A DNA stretch of 64,000 bases from Fistulifera solaris (lineage: Eukaryota > Bacillariophyta > Bacillariophyceae > Naviculales > Stauroneidaceae), in NCBI GenBank assembly GCA_030295235.1, contig AP026127.1, positions 808,501-872,500 of the forward strand, read 5' to 3'. Of this stretch, positions 22,806 through 32,790 are shown in pieces. Within the stretch, counting starts at the first letter, position 1, and the number at the start of each line of letters is the position of its first letter. The translations under genes and the position numbers were made by a program. The notes under the pieces are model-generated. The model made no database searches and was not told where the DNA came from. It saw nothing but the letters and a program-made list of their open reading frames with translations.

Positions 22806-23683
22806 TTAATTTGTGCCGATCATGATAAGATCAATCTTCTGCACGGCTCTATCCGATGCAACCTACAAACAAATACGGAGTATAGCATTTCGGTTCCTTA
22901 GCAAATTACCAGGTACTTGTAGGGTCGGTTTCCACGGTCCTAGACCAAGGAGGTTTTACCTTCTTGTCCTGGACTACAGCCGGGGATAATAGCTAGAGAT
23001 CTGCTATCAGTTTGCTATCAGATATCGAACATGAAATGGCATTTAGCTCTAAATACGATATATTTTCCCGGAGACAATACTGATTTTTTTCAATTGATGT
23101 AGACTAGTAATTGTCTAATAAAGATCGAAAGACTTAAAAATTTACTATAGGCTAGAGTGTTTTCCGTATTTCACCACGAACCACGACTGCATTTTCAGTC
23201 ATGAGTCAGGAACAACGGAATCAATGTTGTGAGCCCACGAGTTCATCCTTCGCTTATTTAAATCGCTTTTCTGTGCTTACGCTACTTTTTTGCATGATAC
23301 GGTTGTTAATAACAGCATTTTGTAAAGGCTGAAGCTAGTAGAGAGAGTTTTGCCCGTGTTTCAAAGCGACCTACAAACTTCGATTGACATTTTTCAAATA
23401 CACAGATTTTCCGAGGAGGGGAAGACACCAAGTACCACATTAACAGATTTTCTGTGAACTTGAAGACCTCACTGCATGCAAGAGGGCGCCAAACCGATGA
23501 CTGCTGCGACAGTTGGACGAGTTTTTGTTTTCGATCGATCGTGATCTTGACACGAAAAGTCATAGTTTTCGAGAGCCTGACTAAAGTAACCATTTTGCTA
23601 TTCATTCTAACATCTATCACCATAAAAAAGCTCAGAGCACTTGACAAGCGTTTAAAACGACCCACATCGCCGTTTTGCTTATC
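22806..23683. other. Intergenic region with dispersed element and hairpin
   Basis: It contains copy 2 of the dispersed GACTG element (23142-23208), an imperfect inverted repeat at about 22951-22995 (arms GACCAAGGAGG and CCTTCTTGTCC), and one TACTCCGTA word on the minus strand (22874-22882). A 119-codon minus frame at 23306-23665 has no recognisable features. Confidence 0.55.
23142..23208 (+). repeat. Dispersed ~60-bp element, copy 2
   Basis: It reads TTACTATAGG, GAGTGTTTTCCGTATTT, then CACGACTGCATTTTCAGTC and ATGAGTCA. The GACTG...CAGTC arms can form a short hairpin. Confidence 0.7.
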
Positions 23684-24553
23684 ATGACCTCAATCGTCGC
23701 TCAAAGAAAAGCAGCTATCGAAGCCCAGCTGAAAGCAAACTCATCGGCGAATGACTCAAGTCCTCCGACATCCGCTCCAAAACGAGCTTCTACAGACGAC
23801 TCATCCCACTATAAAAAGTACAATATTAAACGGGTGCGAAAGGTATCTCAAGAGACGAAGAAAGGCTGGGGTTTCACCAGGACAACATACGTCATCAAGC
23901 ATGAACAACCCAATTCGACAAATTCGTCGCTCGCACCGGAAGCCCTGCCACAAGATCTGCCGTCACAAAACAGCGCTCAACGCTCCGCTTCACCACCAAA
24001 ACCTGTAGGGAGATTTCGTGCTGCGGTACCGCAAGAAGCCGAGACGCAACCTCCGGTAGAAAACGTGTATTATTCGGACGGTCCTGAAACAGTATCGCTG
24101 CAGTATTCGGAACAGGAAGACTTTGAAGACACGCAACCTCGCTCAGCAGCTTTTACCCATCAGGTTGATCAAAGTAGACCAGAGGCGTTCCGGTCATCCT
24201 ACGACGAGCAGCCATCAAATGTAACACAATCAGCACCTCAAAAACCCTATTCGATTCAGCGAACAGGAAAAAGTGCCGCCTACGTTCCTTCTTTACCAGA
24301 AAGACGCAAACCCGTGGTTCGCGAAATGGCCGACACAAATCCCTCACAAGATAAAGAATACGAAGGTAGCTGGCAAGCTAAGAAGATGTTGCCACCTCAG
24401 CCACACCCGGGTATGCCCACGCCAGACATGGCCGCCGCTGCAGCGGAAAAGTACAACAAAAACAAGCACAGAATTCAAAAAGCTGTGCGAAAGTTGGAAG
24501 GTGAAGAAGACCCGGCGGCAAAACGTGGAGCCGGTTGTTGTGTTATTTTGTAG
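23684..24553 (+). CDS. Unknown disordered protein ending in a CaaX prenylation box
   Basis: 289 residues from the ATG at 23684; an in-frame TTG nine bases upstream is less likely. The sequence is Ser/Pro/Gln-rich and probably disordered. A short basic, aromatic island lies near residues 43-75 (YKKYNIKRVRKV, KKGWGFTRTTYVIKH), and a second conserved-looking island near the end (EYEGSWQAKKMLPPQPHPGMP). The last residues are GAGCCVIL. CVIL is a CaaX box, and a terminal Leu favours geranylgeranylation. The protein is therefore predicted to be membrane tethered by a lipid, with a flexible body, perhaps a scaffold or small-GTPase partner; the role is inference. No enzymatic motif is visible. Confidence 0.7.
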   Translation: MTSIVAQRKAAIEAQLKANSSANDSSPPTSAPKRASTDDSSHYKKYNIKRVRKVSQETKKGWGFTRTTYVIKHEQPNSTNSSLAPEALPQDLPSQNSAQRSASPPKPVGRFRAAVPQEAETQPPVENVYYSDGPETVSLQYSEQEDFEDTQPRSAAFTHQVDQSRPEAFRSSYDEQPSNVTQSAPQKPYSIQRTGKSAAYVPSLPERRKPVVREMADTNPSQDKEYEGSWQAKKMLPPQPHPGMPTPDMAAAAAEKYNKNKHRIQKAVRKLEGEEDPAAKRGAGCCVIL

Positions 24554-24947
24554 ACAAGCAAGGGGCATTTAATTGTGGTCAATCTCCGCCTCCACCTGCA
24601 GGATTGAATCTGATTTATTGAGGCTATTGAATTTCATGAAGGGTGTACCTTCTTTTTATTGGTGAATTTGACGATGTAGTTGGAGGTTCCGTAATAATGG
24701 AGTGAGTGATCTTGAGAAGCAAGTACGGGAATGTGGCTATACCGATGTGATGTTGATGTGCGCGCCGACTCCCGTGAAATCCCGATTGATGGCAGCTTCT
24801 CATCTTTGTAAAGTAAAGAAACCAGTTCTGTTCGGTTCGTAAGATGTTTTCATCGTTGTGTTCTCATTCTCATCGCCATGCATCCTCGCGGCCCTCCCAC
24901 CTTCCATCAATCGAGTGGATCCTTTTTTCGCATCATCGTTATCAGCC
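24554..24947. other. Intergenic gap, nothing recognised
   Basis: About 390 bp with no convincing frame or repeat. Confidence 0.45.
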
Positions 24948-25163
24948 ATGCGGACCAAACAATTATTTCAAGCATATACACTCGTCTTTCTCAGCACATC
25001 AATAATGGGTGATGATACTGCCCCCGGCGACGAGAAATCCGCCCACGGGGAAGAACCGAAGACTTATCCTATTGCTGGAAGTGACAACAAGGATATCGAT
25101 ACCGTAGAAGTGCAACGCCTCGCATGTGAATGCGGAGACCCGGGCCTTTGTCCATGTATCTGA
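24948..25163 (+). CDS. Possible small secreted Cys-containing peptide
   Basis: 71 codons from the ATG at 24948. The first ~26 residues (basic start, then AYTLVFLSTSIMG) look like a weak signal peptide. The middle is acidic and the end is CECGDPGLCPCI, with five cysteines in twelve residues. That compact Cys cluster right before the stop is the only real support. The frame is open further upstream. It could equally be a chance ORF, and I do not recognise a family. Confidence 0.35.
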   Translation: MRTKQLFQAYTLVFLSTSIMGDDTAPGDEKSAHGEEPKTYPIAGSDNKDIDTVEVQRLACECGDPGLCPCI

Positions 25164-25678
25164 TAGTCCACGATAGTATATCTGCCGGGCAAAAACATCG
25201 CTTAGCGGGTACTAATGCATTTTTAAAATAGGTGACGAGGGTTTACATTTTGCATGATTTTGGCTCGCACCAAGCGGATTGCGAGAGACGAATAAGTCTT
25301 GAACTGCAGAAAACATTCAATCTTCTTCTTCACGAGAGTACAGACATAGCAGTTGTTGTATCCGTCGATATATTAACCCATTTACTTGAATAATGCGTCG
25401 AAACAATGAGATGCATTCTAGCTAGACTTGATCAATGTTGTACTGTAGTTTGTATAATAAGACGGAAACCGGAAAGACTTACTTCTATTTTTGTCCGCGA
25501 GGGGGGACTTTTTCGCTGCGCCGCGCGCCGATGGGCGTGATAATTCAAAATTGAAACGAAAAGACGAGGGCGAGAGACTTATTGTTGAAAGTGACCCTCT
25601 TGGTCCATTCAACTTTCTTTCATCTTGATCGCCCCAACTTGAGTCACCATACATTCGTTCGCATTTAACGTGTTAAGA
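25164..25678. other. Intergenic gap, nothing recognised
   Basis: About 515 bp. A Ser-rich minus-strand frame (25418-25654) has no start context or motif. No repeat was seen. Confidence 0.45.
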
Positions 25679-26354
25679 ATGTCGCGCACCATCTCAAGAC
25701 AGCAATCCACGTTAGCGTTCCTTGTCTTCTGGTGTCTGTTGAGCATGTGTCGCGGGGCGTTCGAGTGCCCCGCAGCGACTGCTCCTTGCATGAATGAGGA
25801 AAATCACGCTCAGTGCATGAAACTATTGGAATCTGGTTGCGAAGAATTCGATACGTTCGAAAGTTGCCCATTACAGTTCGCTTGTAGTAAGCAGTTGGTG
25901 ACAGATGCTTGTGTCACACTTCTCGTGTTTCCAGACGACAAGTGCACCGGAAAACCTTTGCAAAAAATGACATTTCCGACGTTTAGTAAACCAAGGAACG
26001 ATTGCTGTAAGTTGCAAGTGCGCTCGTTCCTTTGTTCGTGAATGATTGCAGCGTCCTGACTCCTTCATCACATTGTGACGACCGAATTCACTTACAGATC
26101 ACGATGAAGCCACGAAAAATCTTTCCATTCAAAGTCGGTATTGCGACAGAGAAACCGGCAACTGGCATGAAACGGTTTATTTTGGATCCGAAGACTGTGG
26201 AGAGACAAAGCCATGGTGGCAGTTCTGGTCGACAAAATCAATGGATATTGTGTTTACGCCCGATAACTGCGTTGATGGATATCGATTGGGGAAATGTCAA
26301 TTTCAACCATGCGACAGTGAAATGAACGGAAAGGCTGCCACAGCAGATTCATAA
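25679..26354 (+). CDS. Secreted cysteine-rich protein, function unknown
   Basis: Exon 1 is 25679-26006 and exon 2 is 26098-26354; the 91-bp intron has GTAAGT and TTACAG borders, and the spliced length is about 194 residues. A signal peptide (LAFLVFWCLLSMCRGA) is followed by about 14 cysteines: FECPA...APCMNEENHAQCMKLL, GCEEF, ESCPLQFACSK, DKCTG, and in exon 2 YCDRETGNW, EDCGE, DNCVDG and KCQFQPCD. The C-terminal half also has several Trp. The spaced cysteines imply a disulfide-bonded extracellular or vacuolar domain. I do not recognise the fold. The start ATG is chosen over an upstream GTG because it sits directly before the basic n-region. Confidence 0.7.
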
Positions 26355-26577
26355 TCGGCGTATTGCACCATGTAGTTCGTGCATTGATTGTAGTAAAGAA
26401 TTTTGTTTAAGTTATTTCAAACCTAAGGCGTAGACATCCGATTAAGATAATTGTCATGACGGCGATTGCTTCGACAAATAATCTCAAAGGTATCGGTGAT
26501 TTCAATTCCAGTTGTTATAAAAGTGATCATGGCACTCAGAGCGATGCCATGACATTCTACAGTCGACTGCTGGAATA

Positions 26578-27157
26578 TCATTCTTTGAACACAAGAATGG
26601 GCTTTTGGGTCACATCTACGAACTTTCCACCTTTCGTTCTCGGGATTTCAAACGTCACTTTCCCTTCTTGTTTGAGCTTCTCGACCTCACTATCGGCCAG
26701 TGCAACGAACGTCCCGTCAGGCTTCTTGACCAAAGTTTTTCCGACGACGCCGAAAAAGTCTGGGTAGTTTTTCATGTAATACGCGTCTAGCGCTTCCTGC
26801 ACAGCAATGTGTTATGATTTATGAGTTTCAAAGAGAAGAGAATGTGCGTTTAATGGTTTCTGTTGATGTCGGCATTTAACTCCATGTTGTGTCGTCGCGT
26901 ACCTGTTGATACCGTTCCCTGTTGATGGCACTCTTCTCTTGCAACGACCGAATGAGTTCATTTCCCTCACTGAGATCACCACAGCCTTCACCCACTCCAG
27001 CGGAGCAGTATTTGCTGGAAATCACAGCTTCGGCAGGCGACGATGAGGCCACGAAAGCTCCCACAAGGGCTTGTTGCAACAGATGGCGTCGACTGGTTGT
27101 CGGTTGGTAGCCGCTAGCCGAACCGATTAGCGAGATCAATATCAATGTTGATCGCAT
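26578..27157 (-). CDS. Small probable thylakoid-lumen protein, function unknown
   Basis: Exon 1 is 27157-26903 and exon 2 is 26796-26578, with a 106-bp intron (GTACGC...GTGCAG) giving about 157 residues. The presequence is tripartite: a signal peptide (STLILISLIGSASGYQP), then SRRHLLQQALVGAFVASSSPAEA, a twin-arginine hydrophobic segment ending in an AxA-like site. The mature protein (~115 residues) begins VISSKYCSAGVGEGCGDLSEG and runs through EALDAYYMKNYPDFFGVVGKT to VTFEIPRTKGGKFVDVTQKP. This layout predicts Tat import to the lumen. I do not recognise the mature domain. Its 3' end faces the secreted Cys-rich gene. Confidence 0.72.
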
Positions 27158-28366
27158 TGATACAAACTATGATAATATTATCGGAATAGAAATAATGATA
27201 TTATCGATTCATTCGCTTATCGCGTTATTTTGTTGTTTGAATGAATGTTGCCGTGTTTTTCTCGATCAGGCGTCGATGACGTCATCGATTGATGTATACA
27301 GTGTAAAGGTGCAGCAGCGACAACGCTAACCTTTCAAAAAAAAAACGTCGCTGACGCCGTATGGCGGAAAGGTTGCATCGATGCGATGATACTCTTATAC
27401 GAAAACAGCCTTCTTTGGCAATCCACGCATTCACCTTTGTGGAGATCGACTGCAATGCGTCAAACGCATGAAAAAATACAATGTCTACGTGATTTCACGT
27501 AGCTCTCGTAGAGAAATTATTTATCGACAGAGGGGAACCCGGATGTCGAATCTTTCGATGACTTCGATCATTCCCTTTCCGCGTCTTTTGGACAACAATG
27601 TCAACAAACCTTTGCCCAACACCGCTTATCCGTGACATGAAACATGAATTAGTAGAAAGATACGACGCTTCCAATGTCTACGCATTTTTTCGTAGCCGCC
27701 GTAGGAAATTTATCTCTACAGGGGGACCCGGATATGGTGTTTTCCCCGATCATCCAATTCTTGAATTTAAAATGCCCAAATGTCAGCGTTTCCTTATCCA
27801 CCGTATTTGGTTCGTATCGATAAGCAATAATCGCGTTAGAATTGAGAACAAAACGTTGATGGAACGAATGATGCAACGCACCGAATGTCTACGTGATTTC
27901 ACGTAGCTGTCGTAAGGAAATTTATCCACAGAGGGGAACCCGGATGTCGAATCAATTTTCGATGATTCAATCACACCCTTCTCCACGTCTTTTGGGCACC
28001 AATGTCAACAAACCTTTGTCCCATATCGCTTATCCGTGACATCAAACAATAATCGACGTTTACATGACCTTGAAACATGAATTAGTAGAAAGATACGACG
28101 CTTCCAGTGCCTACGCATATTTTACGTAGCCGCCGTAGGAAATTTATCTCTGCAGGGGCACCCGGATATATGAACTCTTTTCTTTCATACGACGAGAGCG
28201 CCTCGATCCTTTCACGCTTCACGCAGCATAATTTTGCTACTCTCTTATTAACCTACAGTATCCATCACATCGAGATAAAAATCACTCAGTATCGTTCCTT
28301 TCCTTTTCCATTCGAAGGAATTTTGCTTCTTGAAGAAGCACAGTACCGTCGAAACAATCTTTTCCC
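27158..28366. other. Non-coding region holding the duplicated hairpin element
   Basis: No supported gene. It contains an A8-A9 run (27336-27345), the CTACG-hairpin repeats described separately, and short frames on both strands whose phases differ between repeat copies, which argues against coding. Confidence 0.6.
27479..28172. repeat. Hairpin element in four copies (two alternating types, segmental duplication)
   Basis: Copies start near 27482, 27677, 27886 and 28109. Types A (first, third) and B (second, fourth) alternate, so the array reads A-spacer-B, unique spacer, A-spacer-B. Each copy has a hairpin with CTACG/CGTAG arms; type A has the perfect CTACGTGATTTCACGTAG. Then follow a CGTCGTA or CGCCGTA segment, GGAAATTTATC, and a purine-rich GGGGAACCCGGAT block that can itself fold (GGG/CCC arms). 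The spacers are also shared (CAACAAACCTTTG, GCTTATCCGTGACAT, AGAAAGATACGACGCTTCCA). Confidence 0.75.
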
Positions 28367-28849
28367 ATGGCGCCTTCTGCCACACTGAGCGGTCCTATGA
28401 AGGCTCATGCTGTCCCCTTGGAACCCGGTGACGATCTCGTCTCATCACTGCAGCGCGCTGCGAACGATTTATCCCAAAACAATTGTTTTGTCATTTCAGC
28501 AGTCGGCTCCCTATCCAGCGTCACCTTGCGTATGGCCAACGCGACGGCGCAAGGCACCGCGACGATCCGCACTTGGAATGAAAATATGGAGATTCTTTCC
28601 ATGGTCGGTACATTTGCGCAGCACGACAAACATTTGCATCTTTGTCTGTCGGATGCAACCGGAGCCACCCTTGGAGGACATTTAGTTGCTGGTACGGTGT
28701 ATACGACTCTTGAGCTTGTGCTCGGAACTATTGAAGGAATCCGCTTTGAACGCGCTTTCGATCAAAGAACTGGTTTCAGAGAGCTTGCCGTCACCTCGTT
28801 GACGTCTGAAAACACAGCCAGAGACGAAAAGAATGAAGCACAGAAGTAG
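28367..28849 (+). CDS. Stand-alone PPC/DUF296 domain protein
   Basis: 160 residues, nearly all one PPC (plant and prokaryote conserved, PF03479) domain. The hallmarks are LEPGDDLVSSLQRAANDL at the start, FVISAVGSLSSVTLRMAN, and HLHLCLSDATGATLGGHLVAGTVYTTLELVL, whose GGHL...G signature matches the family. In plants the domain is fused to AT-hooks (AHL proteins); here there is no AT-hook or extra region, as in bacterial and archaeal versions. No targeting peptide is evident. A trimeric regulatory or ligand-binding role is likely but not shown. An alternative start at 28397 would remove ten residues. Confidence 0.88.
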   Translation: MAPSATLSGPMKAHAVPLEPGDDLVSSLQRAANDLSQNNCFVISAVGSLSSVTLRMANATAQGTATIRTWNENMEILSMVGTFAQHDKHLHLCLSDATGATLGGHLVAGTVYTTLELVLGTIEGIRFERAFDQRTGFRELAVTSLTSENTARDEKNEAQK

Positions 28850-30023
28850 TATTTACCTCAGTATATTGCTGGTGCACGAGCAGAATGGAGGGCCAGCCAT
28901 CAAAATTGATTGACCGAGTCGCCCTTTTCCCGCTTTCATTCTAATTGAACCTTCGCCAAGTGATTGGCCCAAATTCACAATTCACCTCTTAAATGGTGGA
29001 ATGCGCTCGGTTCGTCGACGCGTCTAATTTATAACACGGATACATCTGACGTCCCCTCGTGGAATGAGTGACCTTCTTACACGATATAGTTCGGTCTTGT
29101 GAGTCGGAGTCGCGAGCTGGAAAGTCGATAAAACTAGAGAGATTAGAGAAAAGGAAACAGGACCAGGCACCACGACGAGAGCACTCGCCATAAAGTGTTA
29201 CTCCTTAATACTTGCTCTTGAATAAAGTGGTCAGTGTAATGACGACAGACGACCACTCGTCTTGAATCCAACTCGCAACAAAATACTACTCCGTAATTCG
29301 TATAGTCTAGGTGAGAGAAATGAAACAGATCATCATGATCATGAATCATTAAGCCATTGAACCTTGAAAAGTTTTGTATTGTCCTCAATCCTAACTAACA
29401 CTCAAATAATCTACCTGGTAACGAGTAATGACTGCTATAATGAGTAATGACTAATGACTACTCCGAAATATTTTAGTTGGGCGTTAGCGTGAGGGCTTAC
29501 GGCTTGAAATAATGACGAACGGTGAATGGCTAATGGCTAATGGCTAATGGCTATGCGCAATGCAAGAAGCCGAAGAACTTTATGAGGATCATGGATCATG
29601 CCTATGCGGTCATCATTGGTCATTTGATACTATGTAGGTTTCAAACTGTTCTAAGTTCAAACATGGTCCATGTTCTGCATTTCTTGTTTAGATATCATTT
29701 CGTAATTCTTGTTTCTTGTTCTCCCTCCGAATCGGATGATACGCGAATACCTATAATCTAATCAGCTAACAGCGAATGGAAGCTAATATTTTGGTTTCTT
29801 GCCATCTTCGAACTTCAACGTTCGATGTACATAAAGAACGGTACAATAGAATAGTCTTCGTCATTCGTCAACGTTCACAGTCAGCAGTCAGCAGGCATGA
29901 GCCATGAGCACAAGAAGATCAACCGCATTACATCGATCGCATATCGCATCCATCATCGCTATCAAAATCACTATCAGCAACGCACTGTCAAGAGGAAGAA
30001 CGTCAGTGCAGTTAACATATAAC
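28850..30023. other. Intergenic region with stuttered short words
   Basis: No supported gene. It contains TACTCCGTA at 29287-29295, runs of near-tandem 8-10-mers (AATGACTA around 29425-29460; ATGGCTA repeated four times at 29523-29552), and AT-rich sequence. Frames of 60-80 codons on both strands have no features. Confidence 0.5.
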
Positions 30024-30694
30024 ATGAACTCCTGTTCCCCTAGCCCGAGTCAACAGAACAACCTAGCAATCGAACTGCTTTTCCAAGGAAAGGTCGCCGA
30101 AGCGAAAGCACTCTTCCGCGAAGCCATCGCCAACACAAAGAATGTCCTCGGCTATGCCGAATACGTCACTTTGGTCGTGCCAAGTTCATCACCTTCACCA
30201 AAGCTTCGAGGCGTGTTGTTACCTCAGGAGCTAAAGGAATACCAGGCTCGCCAGGATCGCTGCGCTATTCCGATGTTCCACAAAGTTTTGTCACTCCCGA
30301 ACACGTGGGGCCTGAGAATCTCGATCTCGTATCAGCATCCATCTTTTACAATTTGGCCGTAACAAACTCCATTGGAAAGAACGAGTGTGCTTCCTACAAT
30401 CTCGAACACAGATTATACAGCTTATCTACAGAGATGCTCAACGCTTCTGGTTACTTTCATGATCCTTCGTGTTGTCTTTTGTTACTGGCTTTATGTAACA
30501 ACATAGCGCAAAGCTCTTTCTGTGACGGTCGGGTCGACGAAACGCGAGCAGCGCTTCGAGAGATGTTGTACCTACTGGAATCACGACCGCGGGATGATTC
30601 CATGGAGGAACAGGACGTTCAGTTTTTCTATTTGAACACCCTGCTCATGAAACACTGTGATCAAATGCAATCCATTTGCTCTCCAGCGGCTTGA
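30024..30694 (+). CDS. TPR-like helical protein, paralogue of the gene at 56.4-57.0 kb
   Basis: About 223 residues. The start region (NNLAIELLFQGKVAEAKALFREAI) is a TPR-like helix pair. Later helices read ASIFYNLAVTNSIG, CCLLLLALCNNIAQSSFC and QFFYLNTLLMKHC, and the protein ends SPAA. The minus-strand gene at 56387-57019 matches in order (NNEAIGLLTTGRLENAVLKWREAL, LLLYNIAVAYS, SLLLMALYNNIAHMAFC, EFFYRNTLVLA, SPAA). The frame changes at the T4 run 30286-30289; one more T joins HKVFVTPEHVGPENLDL. The function is unknown; a protein-interaction role is plausible. I think this belongs to a diatom-expanded family, but that is from memory and should be searched. Confidence 0.7.
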
Positions 30695-30878
30695 TTCCCA
30701 AGTCGCGGCTACCACCTGTGATTCCTTAGTTTTGACGTTCAAGGATTCATTGTCTTCGTTATTACATGTTAACCATAACAATTCAAAGAATCTCTTTTTC
30801 TGTATGCAGTTTTTGTTGTGTCGCAATGGATTTTGCGCGTTTCTGTGTCACGAGTCTGACGCTATACCAGGGCACTGT

Positions 30879-30930
30879 CGACTATAGTGAAAAGTGTAGG
30901 CGCTACTTTCCACGACTGCAAATTCAGTAA
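30879..30930 (+). repeat. Dispersed ~60-bp element, copy 3 (3' end altered)
   Basis: It reads CGACTATAGTG, AAAAGTGTAGG, CCACGACTGCAAATTCAGT. The ATGAGTCA end is missing. Confidence 0.6.
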
Positions 30931-31108
30931 ATAAATAATGAAAAAAAATACATTCCTGAGCTACATAGTGCTACCTACAAATCATTCATTCGACAAAGTT
31001 CTTGAGCTACACTTGTCGTTGTTGCAATGAAATAGTCCTTGGCAGCGTTTGCATCACACGCCTTGTTATTTTGTACGTCGAACTCCTGCGAAACGTTGTC
31101 TGCCGTAT

Positions 31109-31169
31109 TTTACTATGAACCAAAGTGTTGTCCGTTTTCGCCAAGACTGCACTTCAGTCATGAGTCATG
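31109..31169 (+). repeat. Dispersed ~60-bp element, copy 4
   Basis: It reads TTACTATGAACC, AAGTGTTGTCCGTTTTCG, AAGACTGCACTTCAGTC, ATGAGTCATG. It is nearly the consensus. Confidence 0.7.
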
Positions 31170-31279
31170 AAGCCCAACGATGCGACGCGTGTTTGCATGA
31201 CAATGATGGATCTCGACGTGGTTTTGCTAAGCGCGATTTCTTTTCAAATTGCGAACAATTAAAACCATGTTTGTTTTAA

Positions 31280-32176
31280 ATGATTACTGTACTTTCTCTG
31301 TTTTTGTTTACTTCGGATTTGACGGACGGCTTGAATGATTGTGCCGCAAAAATGCCCATCCGCTACATGACCGTCGGAGACCCTTCCCGACGCATTGCCG
31401 TCGCACGAGACGATCGATCCAGTGAAATTGGCGTCATGTTTCTTCCAGGCTTTCATTCGAAAATGACGTCCAACAAGGGGAACGCGATTTCGGACTGGGC
31501 TCGTACGCGCAACTGTTCTTGTACTTTGTTCGATTATTCCGGCCACGGCGCATCGGAGGGAAATATTCAAGAAGGCACGATTAGTCGCTGGTTGGAAGAA
31601 AGCATGCATGTCTTTTCCAAGCAGACGAAGGGAAAGCAAATACTAGTTGGCTCTAGTATGGGCGGATATCTGGCGCTTTTACTTTGGAAGCATCAGTTGA
31701 AAAAATCCGCACAGGAGGCGACCCGAATTCATGCCTTGATCTTGATTGCTCCTGCCTGGGATTTGACGGAGAAACTCCTTTGGAATAATTTCTCGCCACA
31801 GATTCAGAAGCAGATCTGGTCGAGTGGTGTGTACTATCGTCCCTCGGCGTACGGAGAGGGTCCTTATCCCATAACGCGGCAGTTTATTGGAGACGGTCAA
31901 AAACATATGTTGTTTGCTGATGGCTGGCAATTTCCAAAACCGAGTCCCCCCATACGAATAGTGCACGGAGTTCGAGATGAAGATGTTCCACACACGCATT
32001 CTAGTCAACTGATTGATTTGCTTGATAACATGAACACGAAGCTCCAATTGGTGGAAGATGGCGATCACCGGTTGTCGCGACCGCAAGATTTGGTGCTACT
32101 GTGCGCGATACTCGACGCTGCATTGAGCAGCGATCCTGCTGATACACGCACAAAGGATGACGAACCAGTTATTTGA
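31280..32176 (+). CDS. Alpha/beta hydrolase, ABHD10-like
   Basis: 298 residues from the first ATG, or about 274 from the ATG at 31352. The catalytic triad is visible: nucleophile Ser in LVGSSMGGYLALL, Asp in IVHGVRDEDVPHTHS, His in VEDGDHRLSRP. The oxyanion region is VMFLPGFHSKM and is followed by FDYSGHGASEG. The order and spacing match ABHD10 (a mitochondrial depalmitoylase and acyl-glucuronide hydrolase in animals) and related bacterial esterases. The N-terminus is hydrophobic (ITVLSLFLFTSDLTDG) and could be a signal peptide or anchor if the upstream start is used. It is an intact single exon. The substrate is unknown. Confidence 0.85.
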   Translation: MITVLSLFLFTSDLTDGLNDCAAKMPIRYMTVGDPSRRIAVARDDRSSEIGVMFLPGFHSKMTSNKGNAISDWARTRNCSCTLFDYSGHGASEGNIQEGTISRWLEESMHVFSKQTKGKQILVGSSMGGYLALLLWKHQLKKSAQEATRIHALILIAPAWDLTEKLLWNNFSPQIQKQIWSSGVYYRPSAYGEGPYPITRQFIGDGQKHMLFADGWQFPKPSPPIRIVHGVRDEDVPHTHSSQLIDLLDNMNTKLQLVEDGDHRLSRPQDLVLLCAILDAALSSDPADTRTKDDEPVI

Positions 32177-32790
32177 ATTCCGAAAAGAAACGTTTTGCAA
32201 GCCGAGCCGGCGTTTGCTGCATTCCGGCGGATGCTTGTGTGCGCGCGAACCAATGAAAGACGGCCTTCATGTGTTCACGTAATAAAAGCGCTCCATTCAG
32301 CCAGTGATTGAGGCAAAACGTGCAATACTGGAAGATTAATATTGCTCATTCATGGCTCATTCATGGCCATTTGATTATGAACCCATTTGTTTTCGAAATG
32401 GCGCGTCGATAGAAAGTCGCCGTTTTTGAGAACGAAGCAACTCAAGGAAATGAAGGGAAATTTTCTAAGAACAATCTACGCCTTGTGAATGAAAAGATAT
32501 TTTATTTCGAGTACTTGAGAGGACCCCGAAACGTGTCACTCCAGCGTGGCAGTGTATGTGCGCGGAGACTAAATAGTCGCACCTCTGCTGTGGAACATTC
32601 GTCTCTTGTCTTTGCGTCCCCACACAAGGGATTTTCCGTTCCACGACCCCCATAGACCTCATCAACGAGTGAACACTGCTTGGGGTATTGATGTAATGGC
32701 AGTGAGTTGAGTTTCCAACTCAATATCACAAATTTTGGGTCAGTGCGCTCCACACTCTTCCGCAAACAAATCCTTTTTACGCACGCGAAC
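32177..32790. other. Intergenic gap, nothing recognised
   Basis: About 615 bp. It has a small direct duplication (GCTCATTCATGGC repeated near 32345) and short frames without features. Confidence 0.45.

Larger units (their letters stand above)
30695..31279. other. Intergenic region with two dispersed elements
   Basis: It holds copies 3 and 4 of the dispersed GACTG element. No supported gene. Confidence 0.55.

Noticed and set aside
27598-27986. Frames through the hairpin element with peptides such as SRRRKFIS and SGFPSVDKFP
   Set aside because: The phases differ between copies and strands compete; the DNA palindromes explain the similarity better.
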